DNA of 64,000 nt, from positions 2,731,501-2,795,500 of the forward strand of contig JAITYX010000046.1 of NCBI GenBank assembly GCA_021018815.1, read 5' to 3'. The DNA is from Talinum fruticosum (taxonomy: Eukaryota; Streptophyta; Magnoliopsida; Caryophyllales; Talinaceae). The notes beneath the pieces were generated by a model. The model was not told the DNA's origin, searched no databases, and saw only the letters and a program-made list of their open reading frames with translations. Positions 13,051-23,402 of the stretch are shown one piece after another (position 1 is the first letter of the stretch; every line of letters begins with the position of its first letter). A program made the translations under genes and the position numbers.

Positions 13051-14689
13051 GTAAGAACAATTCTGCTTTGCATCTTCTCACCTTCATCTCTCCTTGCTAC
13101 AAATCTTGTCATTGACAACCTTCTAATTTCCTCCGGAAGCAACATAACGAGGTTTCTCTCTCGACATCACAAATATTGTTGTTGAAAAATTCAGCAAAGT
13201 TTGTTGTATTGTCGGGGGTTTTCATGTCTTCATTAAACTTGTGTCTTGCCAATAACTCTAAAGGCTCATGAAGCAGCCATTCATATGCAAGGTTGCTTTC
13301 TCTTTTAGTTTTGCTCATTGCTTTGTCAAATACTCGCTCATTGTATGCATTGCAAACTTGCCAAAACAGAGCCTTAAACAACCTTGACCCCCATTTATTC
13401 TTGAAGTTCCTGTAGAGATGCACACAACATATCCTTTTATTCACGAGTAGGTAGAACATCAGCCATTGCCTTCAGCAACCCCTAAAACATAATGAATGAC
13501 CTTCATTAACAACATTATTAAACTGAATTTGTTGAAAAGGAAGGAAAAGCAATTAGAAATTTTACCTTGTTCCTATCTGAAATAATGTTGTATCTACTTT
13601 GATCCTCCAATCCAATAATAGACCTCAGTGAATTGAATAAGCTTGCCCAATTTTCATAGTTCTCACACTCTACAATTGCATATGCTAAAGGGAAGACACC
13701 ACTATCTACATCTAATGCTAATGCACTTAGCAATACCCCCTTGAATTGTCTTTTTAAGTATATCCCATCAACACCTATAAGTGGTCCGGAACCTTCCACA
13801 AACTCATCATTACAAGCTTTGAAACTAATGAATAGTCTTTTGAACAAGGGTGGATGTCCTAAACCTTGAGGTACCCATTTAACCTGAGCCAAGCTCCCTG
13901 GGTTCTTCATTTTCAGCATTTCTATGTTATTAGGCATTCTAGCATAAGCTTCATCATATTTCCCCTCTATCAAAGTCATTGCTAATCTTCTTGCCCTTCT
14001 AACTATCCAAGAGTTTGTGTCTAGCTGATAATTGTCTATTAGAGACTTTTGCAAGTTTGAGACTTTCATAGTGGGACACACTCTAAGTTGTCCAACTATC
14101 ACGAGTCCTTATCCAAGTTGATGTAGCATACTCATTAAAGTGCGAGAAAATCATAATGATGTTCACCCTTGAGTGTTTTCACTTAGAATGTAATCCAATC
14201 AGCCATGATCGATGCACGAACCCTCTATGAACACCTACAGTCCCGACATTTCTCGGTCCACCTAAATTTATCATTCTTCAATTTTTCCCAAAAAAACCCC
14301 TATTTGAATGCAGTAGTTTCTAATCACTTCTTTCCAATGCCCTTTGTCAACAAATATGTCCCACCTCTTTATGACAATATCTGCCATCTAGTTCAGCCTC
14401 CCACATCCTTCCACCCGAGCACATTTTTTCACTAAGTATGTTGTCTTCATCACTGATTTCATCATCAAATTCTCCCTTTGCCACATCTCGAATCAAACTT
14501 AGATTCGGATTCGAAGAACTAGACCCAATTGCGGGATCATTAAAGGCATGAAACTATTCAATGAAGACTGGTTGTGTACTCTCTTGGGTAGAAATATCGG
14601 GAAGTGTTAAGAACAAAACATCATGGGTTGCTCTTACTTGTGCTACCTCAGGAGTAGACAACTTTTTGGAATTTTGAAGGGGTACAAGT

Positions 14690-14995
14690 GAGCTTCTTTT
14701 AGAAGAGGGAGATGTGGGAAGGGTAGTTGTGGGCTTCTATTTGGAAAGGGGTGAGAAAGTGGGCTTATTCTTAGAAGAGGGAGGTACGAGAGGAGGTGGT
14801 TGTGGGCTTCTTCTTAGAAAAGGGAGGTACAGGAGAGGTGGCTATGGGCTTCGTTAGGAAAAGGGAAAGGATGTTGGCTTCTTTTTAGAAAGGGGGAAGA
14901 AGTGGGCTTCTTTTTAGAAAAGGGAAAAGAAGTGAACTTCTTCTTAGAAGAGGGAGATGTGGGACCTTATTTAGATAGGGGTGAAGAAGTAGGTT
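14690..14995 (-). repeat. Short tandem-like repeats in the MULE N-terminal linker
   Basis: The motif GTGGGCTTCTT followed by TTAGAA and a GGGA-rich tail recurs about seven times with 30-45 base spacing. On the minus strand it would encode a Ser/Pro/Lys-rich linker between the N-terminal region and the DNA-binding domain. Repeat copies are out of phase with one another, so the tract has decayed. Confidence 0.6.
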
Positions 14996-15332
14996 GTGTA
15001 TAGGAGGTGTGCACATTACATGAAGAAGAGTTTGGCCCAATGGCCTTGTTCACAAAATCTACAAGCATCTAGAATTTCACTGATTATATAGTGAAAGAAA
15101 GGGTCATCATACCCCTATTCTAAGACATTCTCTTCCATTGGTGCTTTCGCTTTAACATCTTGTCCTACATTATTCACTTCAGGCCCTTTCATTGCTTCTT
15201 TAGGCACAGTATTATAATTTTGTACGAAAGTGTGAGCTGAGCGGAATTTGTCATAACCAAAGGAATCACTATTTTCTCCTTCCCTTTCCCCCACTTTTTA
15301 ACCAAAGAACCCATCAATTCAATCAACTCAAT
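14996..15332 (-). pseudogene. MULE transposase, acidic linker and N-terminal part next to the Copia insertion
   Basis: Minus-strand translation gives an acidic stretch (VNNVGQDVKAKAPMEENVLE) and, next to the Copia boundary, ELIGFFG-like residues. This directly precedes the Copia element at 15333; the rest of the N-terminus lies beyond it at 20726-20931. Confidence 0.5.
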
Positions 15333-15757
15333 CGAAGACTTAGATACTCTGAAACTAGATCATTCCGAGTACTACATGAAGACTCGGTACAAACCTCATC
15401 CCTCCTAAGTTTTGATTACAAGTCATTCTGAGTGTTATAGAAACTCCTGCATAAGTTTTCATTCGATTCCGACCGACTCGGAAAACACACTCTTGTTTAT
15501 CTTTTCACATTGATGTTTCGAGTCACTCGGACATCACTCGGATATATCGCATGTTCAAATAATCTCTCTAACACTTCTTATCTAAGTTCGACTGATTATT
15601 TCGAAGTAAAGTGAATTACAGTGTTAATTCATCTTTCTAAGTCGATATGTTTGTTTGAGAATTATTTGTCCATATTAAGTACTTACACTCGATGTTTTCA
15701 CTCTCATAACTTGATCTTTCTTAGGATTGACTCTAATGGAATTTGAGTATAATGAAG

Positions 15758-16572
15758 CTATAAAGATGGAATCTTTGTCCATCAATCTAAGTATACCAAG
15801 GAGTTCGTTGAAGAATTAAAAGCTTCAAGATGCAAAACATGCAGCAACACCAATGAGTAGCGAGCATAAAGCTGGACTCAAACGAAAAGGTAAAGCAGTA
15901 GATCGAAACTCTATCGAGGTATGATTGGATCTCTGCTATATCTCACATCCAAGTAGGCCGGACATTATGTTTAGTGTATGTTTGTGTGCAAGATTCCAAG
16001 CTAATCCAAAAGAATCACATCTCACTCGTGGTGAAGAGAATCTTCAAATATCTTGCAGGGACTCGGAATCTAGGTCTATGGTTCTCAAGAGACTCGGAAC
16101 CGACCCTCACCTGGATACTCGGATGCTGACTATGCTGGATACAAGGTCGATAGAAAGAACACATCAGGAGCATGCTAGTTTCTAGGTCAATACCTTATAT
16201 TTTGGCACTCAAAGAAGCAAAACTCGGTAGCTCTATCAACTGCTAAAGCCGAGTACATTGCGGTTGGAGCATGCTCGTGCTCGGATTCTCTGGATCAAGC
16301 AACACTTGAAAGATCTTGGACTATCATTTAAATCAATTCCAATCAAGTGTGATAATCGAGTGCAATCAACATCACTAAGAATCCAGTTCAGCACTCAAAG
16401 ACAAAACATATTGAGGTCGGTATCATTTTCTTACGAGACCATTCTGAGAAAGGTGATATTGAACTTGAATTCATTCCTACAAAATTTCAGTTAGCGGATA
16501 TTTTCACTAATGCACTTAGCGAGGATCGGTTTTGTTTTATTAGGAATGAACTTGGCATGATAAATACATGAT
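15758..16572 (+). pseudogene. Copia reverse transcriptase C-terminus and RNase H remnant
   Basis: Successive frames show DGIFVHQSKYTKEF (RT C-terminus), SRPDIMFSVCLCARFQANPK, a region equivalent to the Copia YSDADYAG block (about 16115-16140), AEYIAVGA (about 16240-16270), RILWIKQHLKDLGLSF, KHIEVR, and finally EDRFCFIRNELGM before a stop. These are the conserved steps of a Copia polyprotein end. The frame shifts several times, for example around 16030, 16190 and 16270, so no enzyme can be made. Confidence 0.85.
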
Positions 16573-17145
16573 TATATGTTTTCTAAGTGAAATCATCTTG
16601 CATGATTATGTGTTACATGCTTCCTTTCTTTATCTTAATAACAAGCTGGTTCGAGTAGACCCGGTGAAACCGAGGTAGGAGTTATTATTTATTTGTGCTT
16701 TCGAGTCACTCAAGCAACCTTACTGAGTCGGACTCGGTTTTGAGAAAAATGGACTTCAAACTTCTGAAATCATCTCTAGATTAATGGAGAATTTTAGAAA
16801 TTTCTTTTAAAATTTATCTTTTCTCTCTCTCTACCGCGCGCATCGACCGATGAACTAGCCGTTGGGAGAAAGACACTGGAATTCTAACCGTTGGAGAACA
16901 TAACCGTCACACTTGTTTGAGGCGACTGTTGGAGGTTTAGGTCGGAACGAATGCTGAAGGACATTCCTTTCGCTATATATAGCACCCCTTTTCCTTCATT
17001 TCGCTACTTTACTCTCTGCTAACCTAATTTCTTGCTCACTTACTTTCACACTCAAAGCACTCAGCACTCTCAGTACTCTCTCTCTTTCTCTCTCTCCCTC
17101 TCCCTCTCTGTTGAGTTCACTCTCTTTCACCTCAAACACTTCAGC

Positions 17146-18778
17146 CATGCCTAAAAGAGGTTTAGCCCAAGACTTTCTAGGGTCTGCAACCAAGAAACCT
17201 AAAACAAAACAAACCCAAGAGGGTCCTTCTAACCCCTCCAAAATCATCGTCACCCAACATCTCACGTTGGATGACAAGTTCTTTCCAACCACTTCCTTTT
17301 CGTGGTTGAAGCATATCAAAACCACTGGAGTATATAACTTTCTTTGCTTCGTGAGTTCATTTACCCGGAACTCGTTGCTTGAGTTCTACTCTAACCTTTC
17401 CTTCTCTCGAGGGAGTCATCACCTCAAGAGTTCGCGACATCTGTAGTGCGCATCAATCTCTCTCTTCTCCATCATCTTTTCAAAGTTTCCTCTATCTTTC
17501 TCAACTGCAATCCCATCCCTTTTCAACGAGATTGCGAGATGAGTTCTTCAAAAATACGCCAAGGAAGTCCCCGAGTCACGAAAGAATTTCTCCGTGACAC
17601 GGATGAACATTGAGGCCGGACTTTTGTGCTTACTTCTAATGAGAACTTTCTTCTCTCATCATTCCAAGCAAAGAGAATCCTAACTCTAAGATTCTTAAAG
17701 CTTTATTCGATATCCTTGAGGGCTACAACATAGACCTCTTTCCAGCTATCATTGAGCAAATGGCCACTATGCCAGCTCAATCAAAGAAATCCACCCCTCT
17801 TTCCTTCAAAGCTCTTCTCACCTTAATTTTCAAACAATTTAAGGTTCCCTCCCTCGGACCCAAATGAAGTGTTTGAGGCTGCCATCGTTGTTGGCGGGAA
17901 GGAGCTTCTTCGATACGGATACCATGAAACCAAACCCGGTGTCCGGGTCCACGGGTCGGAACCGAGGCCCCCTTCACCTCCTCGGACTCGAGACTCACCT
18001 TTCACTCCCTCCTCCACCTGGTGGTGCTTCCACCTCGAGTCCTCCTCCCCAAGCCTCTGCAACCTTGTATATAGCCACGATAGATAGGCTCTCTTCGTGT
18101 CCGTAGAAATTCGGGACACCCTTCGCTCATTCAAGTCCATCCTTTAGTACATGACCATCAACCGAAGACGACCCAATCTCGGATTCGAGAGCAACAAGAT
18201 GACCTCCTCGAAATGAAGAATCTAGTAAATGAGCAATAGGAGCAGCTTGAGCTCCTCCGAGAAAGGCGAACGAAGGCTACTCGGGACCCGGACAACTCGG
18301 ATATGTTTGAGGAGTCCTTGAGCCCTCGCCAAGTCTCCCTCCGAAGTGGCGAAAAAGAAGAAGAAGAAGAAGAGGAAGTTGCGATCGAAGCAGCTCATTC
18401 CGAGGACAAGGAGGAAGAAAAGGAGGAAGAGAAGGAAGAGGAGAAGGAAAGAAGAAGGAAGAAGCCGAGGGACAAGGTGCTGCAGTTCCTCAACTCTGAA
18501 TCGATCGGCTATGACAGCGAGCCTGCATGAGTCAAAAGACCCTACGAACGTTGGACAATCCACAGCGGTCAAGCCGGAAGAAGCACCCCTCTGCAGTTTT
18601 CCAAGAGGATGAGCCTCTGGATGACTTAGTTTTGGGTCAACCACTCAGGGCTGAGCCACTACCGGAGATTCCAGTGTTGTCGCCACCCGGATCGTCAACG
18701 TCCTCCAGGCATACCAATGCCACCGCACTCGCTTGCTCATCCGTCTCAACACAAACCGCCCCAACTCCACCATCTTAA
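17146..18778 (+). pseudogene. Degenerate extra ORF of the Copia element (envelope-like position)
   Basis: An ATG at 17147 opens MPKRGLAQDFLGSATKKPK, then FFPTTSFSWLKHIKTTGVYN, before frameshifts and stops. Downstream frames are Pro/Ser-rich, then a Glu/Lys-rich stretch (18340-18480, almost pure purine). The region lies between pol and the polypurine tract, where Sireviruses carry an additional, often envelope-like ORF, and its LLEFYSNL-type segment resembles that class. I infer the class from position and flavour only. A CT microsatellite-like tract (17060-17130) precedes the start codon. Confidence 0.5.
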
Positions 18779-19242
18779 TCTTTTGTTTTCTTTTCTTGTT
18801 TTATTTTTGTCCGGACATCAATTGTATCAACTTGATACGTTTTTCCCTGTTTTTTTTTTTTTTTTTTTTGCTGAAAGACAAGGGGGAGAATACTATAACA
18901 AATTGTTGTCTTGTTTAGGGGAGTTTTCTCACCCTCTTTCCTTGTATTATTTTGTTTTGTGTATATATGAATGAAGTTTTTCTTTTAGAGCACAATCTTT
19001 TCGAGTTCACTTCTTATTAGTGAGTTTTGCTATGATATATTTGCTTATATTTTTTTTCTCTTTTCTCTCGCTCCGATATAAGTGCTTATATTCTTAGCTG
19101 TATGAGTTATCCACAGAAATGTTCTAAGTATGAATCACTTCACTCAGTACTTTGTATTATGATGTATTTTACTAAGTAAGAATGAAAACTCATAATTATT
19201 TTACTAACAAAGTTTCTATATGAGTATGGAATGCCTTTCATC

Positions 19243-19255
19243 AAAAAGGGGAGAT
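19243..19255 (+). promoter_or_regulatory. Polypurine tract of the Copia element
   Basis: AAAAAGGGGAGAT lies immediately before the LTR start TGAAGACTC, where plus-strand DNA synthesis is primed. A second purine block, AAGACAAGGGGGAGAA at about 18885-18900, resembles an additional upstream PPT of the kind reported for Sireviruses. Confidence 0.75.
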
Positions 19256-20725
19256 TGAAGACTCAAAGACTCCAAAACTATATCATTCCGAGTACTACAT
19301 GAAGACTCGGTACAAACCTCGATCCCTCCTAAGTTTTGATTACAAGTCATTCGAGTGTTATAGAAACTCCTGCATAAGTTTTCATTCGATTCGATCGACT
19401 CGGAAAATACACTCTTGTTTATCTTTTCACATTGATGTTTCTTAGTCACTCGGACATCACTCGGATATATCGCATGTTCAAATAATCTCTCTAACACTTC
19501 TTATCCGAGTTTTGACTGATTATTTCGAAGCAAAGTGAATTACAATGTTAATTCATCTTTCTAAGTCATTATGTTTGTTTGAGAATTATTTGTCCGGATC
19601 AAGTACTTACACTCGATTTTTTCACTCTCATAACTTGATCTTTCTTAGGACTGACTCGATAGAATTTTGGTATAATGAATATTAGACTCGGAAAATTCCA
19701 CTCTTCTAGGCCTAAGATATTCACTTAATTATCTTAATAAAATTATTATCTCGTGCTTAATCTTGAACCAAAGTATTTTATACTTTGAGAACCAAAATTG
19801 TTTACTTTTGTAAGTTATCTAAACGAGGTTATCTCGGTTTTAAATTACAAAAGTAATCGGCTTTAAGCTGTCAATCACCAGCAGATTAGACTTTTCTACT
19901 TCGAACAAGGCTCGGACGACTGTGTCGGGATTGTCTGTTTCCAAAACTGGAAAACTTCAACATTAAACTCAACGGTGGTTTCCACCTTACTTTTCGAGAC
20001 AACACCAATTGACTGGAGTACCTTTAGGAGCCAAGAGCTTGTTGCCCAACGTTCACATCCCAACGGATCTTTTACGAGCGAATAAGAAGAACCGTTACAA
20101 CGGTCAAGAAGGACTTTTGTTCGGAAATTAGTCACAACGGCTAATCTGCTATAAATAGAAGCCACCTCTCAAGACTTGAATATTTGCTGGAATTATTGTT
20201 GAAGTACATTACTTGAGAAAAATTCATTGTTTTCAATCTTCTATTTATAACTCCCAACTTGTAATTCATACTTTCGAGTTATAAAGTCTTGTAATCAGTG
20301 AATACTCTTCTTACTTTCCGAGTAAGATCCCTTCACCGAGCTGTAAGGGTTAACTTAGCTTAGTTGTCCCTAACTGTAAAGGTTACCTCGGTTAGGAAGT
20401 ACTAGATCGAGATAAGGGAATTTATGAGTCTAGGAAAACTCGTAAGGAATTGTTTAAGGGAGCAATTCCGATTGAGTCGATCTGCTGTATTTTGTGGATT
20501 CAAAATAGTGGATTTGACTTGCTTGCTTGGACTAGCACTGTCCGTGATTTTTGCCCCAGGAGGGTTTCCATGTATCTCCGAGTTTATACTTTTCGGGTCC
20601 AATCTAGACTCGGATTGTCTTGTTCATTCTTTTCAAGCTTAAATCTTCCAAGTTTGTTAAAATTTTCTCATTACCCTATTCACCCCCTTCTAGGGTGACT
20701 AAGACTCTCCAAGAGCTAATCTTCA
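19256..20725 (+). repeat. Complete 3' LTR of the Copia element
   Basis: It begins TGAAGACTCAAAGACTCC and ends AATCTTCA, so the termini carry the inverted hexamer TGAAGA/TCTTCA. The first roughly 410 bases match 15333-15757 (the remnant 5' LTR), and the remainder matches the solo LTRs at 5079-6651 and 52064-53675 in reverse orientation. Length is 1470 bp. Confidence 0.85.
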
Positions 20726-20931
20726 TCAACATCACTATTCACGGAACATTTTTTCCTTTTACAATTAGGAGGTTGATACTCAAAGTAAGGATTTTTAGGG
20801 GTTCTAAAAATTTTGCTTGTGTAGCATCAATAGCATCATCAATTAAGTCCATAATTCCATACTCGGAAAACCTCACATTCCTAATTTCACATTTTTGTTC
20901 CGGTAATGGACCATAAAATTTCCTAGTCCAT
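20726..20931 (-). pseudogene. N-terminal exon of the MULE transposase, separated by the Copia insertion
   Basis: A splice acceptor (TTGTAATGCAG, minus strand) opens an exon at 20931 reading FYGPLPEQKCEIRNVRFSEY then GIMDLIDDAIDA, a type of N-terminal segment I associate with plant MuDR-like proteins. Removing the Copia element (15333-20725) joins it to ELIELMGSLVKKW-like residues just left of 15333, on the same strand and near-collinear. Stops near 20750 suggest decay. The family link rests mainly on strand, position and the Copia target duplication. Confidence 0.5.
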
Positions 20932-21449
20932 CTGCATTACAATTACAAGAGACAGAGATAGAGACAAAATTAATTTTAGTTCAAATTTATGAAGGAATTC
21001 TCAAATTTGCAGGTCCAATCACAATAATTCCCGAACAAAACACAGAATATTGCTCACACTTCACCACATTAAACACTTACTTCTATCAACATTACAAAAA
21101 AGAGACACGGACAACATACATTATGAAATTTTTGGAATTTGGACCATATTCGAAACAAGGAATTAAAACACATACCTCATATTGTGATTTTATTTTTCCA
21201 CACTTGCTTTCGATTCAAGTTCTCCACCAAATTGCATGCGGGTTCTTCTTCCCCAATTGCTTTCAATTTGAACTTCTCCACCAATTTGCCAATTCTTTCC
21301 CCACTCGCTTTCGATTTCAAATTCTCCACCAACCGATTATTTCTTTCTCTTACGATTCACAGGAACACAAAAATTAGGGTTTTTCTCCCTTGTGCTCAAT
21401 CCGACAACAACCCATTTCGAGGTTTATGAGGATGAGAGAGAAAGAAAGG

Positions 21450-21640
21450 GAGAGATGAGGAAAGAAAATGGTCTTAACTTAATCGAGTTTTTATCAATTT
21501 CATTTTCAACTCTTTTTAAAATTTTTTTCTGATTTCACTTAATTTCACTTAAATTACAATGGCACCTACTATTGAGGGCAATTTCGTACACTCACTCCCC
21601 TATACACGATTTCCAAAGGCATACATAATTATGATACATT
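21450..21640. other. Candidate right end of the Mutator-like element
   Basis: Beyond the transposase promoter-like region lies GGGCAATTTCGTACACTCAC (about 21576-21595). On the minus strand this gives an AAATTGCCC-type motif, loosely like AAAGTTACCC near 4299 on the other side of the GRF gene. The match is short and I could not define a terminal inverted repeat or a 9-bp target duplication. Confidence 0.2.
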
Positions 21641-22460
21641 AGGGTACTAATTTATTAATTCCCATGCCGGATGGAGTTTTTTATAATTTGTTGATACCAT
21701 AAGGTATTGAAGTGTCAAAATTCTATTGTATTATTCATCCAATAATAATCTTTGTTCATGGTTTTAAAGTATTTTGTTCATTAAGATGTTGGTTCTGAAT
21801 TATCTATTCATTGTCCTAAGTTAAAATGTTCATCCATGTAAATTTGATATGTTCATTGTCCTATATTGAATTGTTAATTTGTGTAAAACATTTTGTTCAT
21901 TATTTTGGACTATGTTGTTCATAAGTATAATATTCAATTATTCATGACAAGAATAACTAATTGTTCAATTGCATTAGACGAGGAACCTCGGACACGGATC
22001 GCGAGCCTATTGAAATTGAAATCACTAACAAGGAAGCATGTACAAATAAAGAAGAAAATGATGAGTAGCAAACATTGTTATCAAGAAAGTAATCAATCCT
22101 TGGAAAATGGAAGTTGATTTGTTCATCAAGTAGCCTACAATTTGTTCATGTGAATATGTTTATCTATTTAATGTGATTATACAATTTGTTCATTGTAAAA
22201 GGTTTATTTGTTACTTGAAATATATATTTTTGTTCATTAGGAGCAAATGATTTGTTCTTTGTACTATGTTTATTTGATTAATATGAGACTATGATTGTAT
22301 CATGGAAAAAGGTTTACTTCATCACTTTAATATTACGATGTGTTCATTCGGGGCAAATGATTTCACATTGATTGATTAACAATTACCAGTGAACAATTTC
22401 CACATAATCTGTGAACAAGAGCGTATGGCCTATGAACAAATTAACATTGATCTATGGACA
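21640..22460. repeat. AT-rich region with dispersed TTTGTTCAT / TGAACAA words
   Basis: The heptamer TGTTCAT and close variants occur roughly every 40-80 bases from about 21735 to 22345, then switch to the reverse complement (TGAACAA) around 22390-22440. This clustering with an orientation switch could be a subterminal repeat array bound by a transposase. No coding region is seen. Confidence 0.45.
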
Positions 22461-23230
22461 ATTAAGGTAAAACATTTACATAATGATTAGTAATGGCTAC
22501 AACAAAAATGGTAAGAAAAAATATACGTGAAAACCGTCAATTTGATATGTGATAATTTTTTTTTAAAAATATGAACTGAAATTTATCATGAGAAAAAATA
22601 ATAAAAAAACATATGATAAACCACTTGCCATTTGCAAATTTTGAATGTAGGCCGAAAATCTTGTAGCCGCTCAATTAGTTATTTATTTATCTTAAGAAAA
22701 TGATATGCTGACAATTTTTCTTATTTTTTAAATCTTAATAAAGATATGGCACTTGAGAACTCTCAGGTGCATATAAGAATTTATGTTATATGTGTCGGAG
22801 TTTATTATTATTTTTTACAAAAATAAAAGAAGTCACTCGTATTTTTCATTGAAAAGGATAAAATTGTAATACATACCAAGTTTAACCCACATTTTAGTAT
22901 TTTTGGAGATTTAAAGGGGAGATTGTAGGGGGTTCATAACCCCCATTATATTTGCTCTTATATTGAATTTGTGTCTCGAAACGAAAATATTACAAAAGGC
23001 AAAATGTGGTTTATGAATAGAAACCAACAAAATGTAACTATTTCAAAATATTTTGGATATGGAGATTATATTTGTAGGAAAAAGCTAATAATTAGGAACG
23101 CTTGAATTTTCAAAATTAAGCATGTTAGTCCAAGTATTCCGCAAATTACAAATAACAAAGAGCTCGACACTCGATTTAGATAGATTTCAGTGGTTCCTTG
23201 AGGCTCGTAGGTTATAACAAGTTAAGGTGT
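22461..23230. other. AT-rich sequence, no gene recognised
   Basis: Nothing recognisable on either strand before the LINE remnant. Confidence 0.5.
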
Positions 23231-23402
23231 TCCCAGTGGTTTCTAGTCTATTTCTGGTCTTGCATCAATGTAACGAAGATGGTGAATCGGTGGAGCATAG
23301 GATGGGCCAGGGGTTAGAGAATCCCCTACTTCTTCATGACCATAGCAAGTTAGAACAATAGGGGTTTGGATAACCCTAAAAAATAGCTGAAAGTGAAATT
23401 TC

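Larger units (their letters stand above)
10276..14560 (-). pseudogene. MuDR/MULE transposase (main part), broken and interrupted
   Basis: Reading leftward on the minus strand: a MuDR-type DNA-binding region near 14230-14330 (FVDKGHWKEVIRNYC), then in 13566-14102 the DDE transposase core with GPLIGVDGIYLK (first Asp), FPLAYAIVECENYENW and NIISDRNK (second Asp). An 84-bp intron (13482-13565, GT..AG) separates this from ICCVHLYRNFKNKWG and AYEWL (13109-13459). The C-terminal part after the LTR insertion at 11058-13050 carries a SWIM-type GIPCKH (about 10805-10825), EDFVHEYYTLNMYKKTY (10603-10809), a CSTCHCLHHNKRGC zinc knuckle (about 10520) and an AT-hook-like RGRPRKDKKG, ending at a stop at 10276. 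Frameshifts near 13437, 10810 and 10600, plus stops upstream of 14102, make it nonfunctional. It would cut and paste Mutator-like elements in the nucleus. Confidence 0.9.
15333..20725 (+). mobile_element. Sirevirus-like Ty1/Copia retrotransposon, internally deleted, inserted in the MULE
   Basis: The left end starts CGAAGACTTAG (a mutated TGAAGACT). The right end is TCTTCA at 20725. Flanks TCAAT (15328-15332) and TCAAC (20726-20730) form a target duplication with one mismatch. The 5' LTR keeps only about 420 bases (to about 15757), then jumps straight into the end of the reverse transcriptase. RNase H follows, then a degenerate envelope-like region (17146-18780), a polypurine tract at 19243-19255 and a complete 1470-bp 3' LTR. 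Most of the 5' LTR, gag, protease, integrase and most of RT are deleted. Order (RT/RH, extra ORF, PPT, LTR) and sequence flavour fit Sireviruses; the lineage assignment is inference. Confidence 0.8.
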
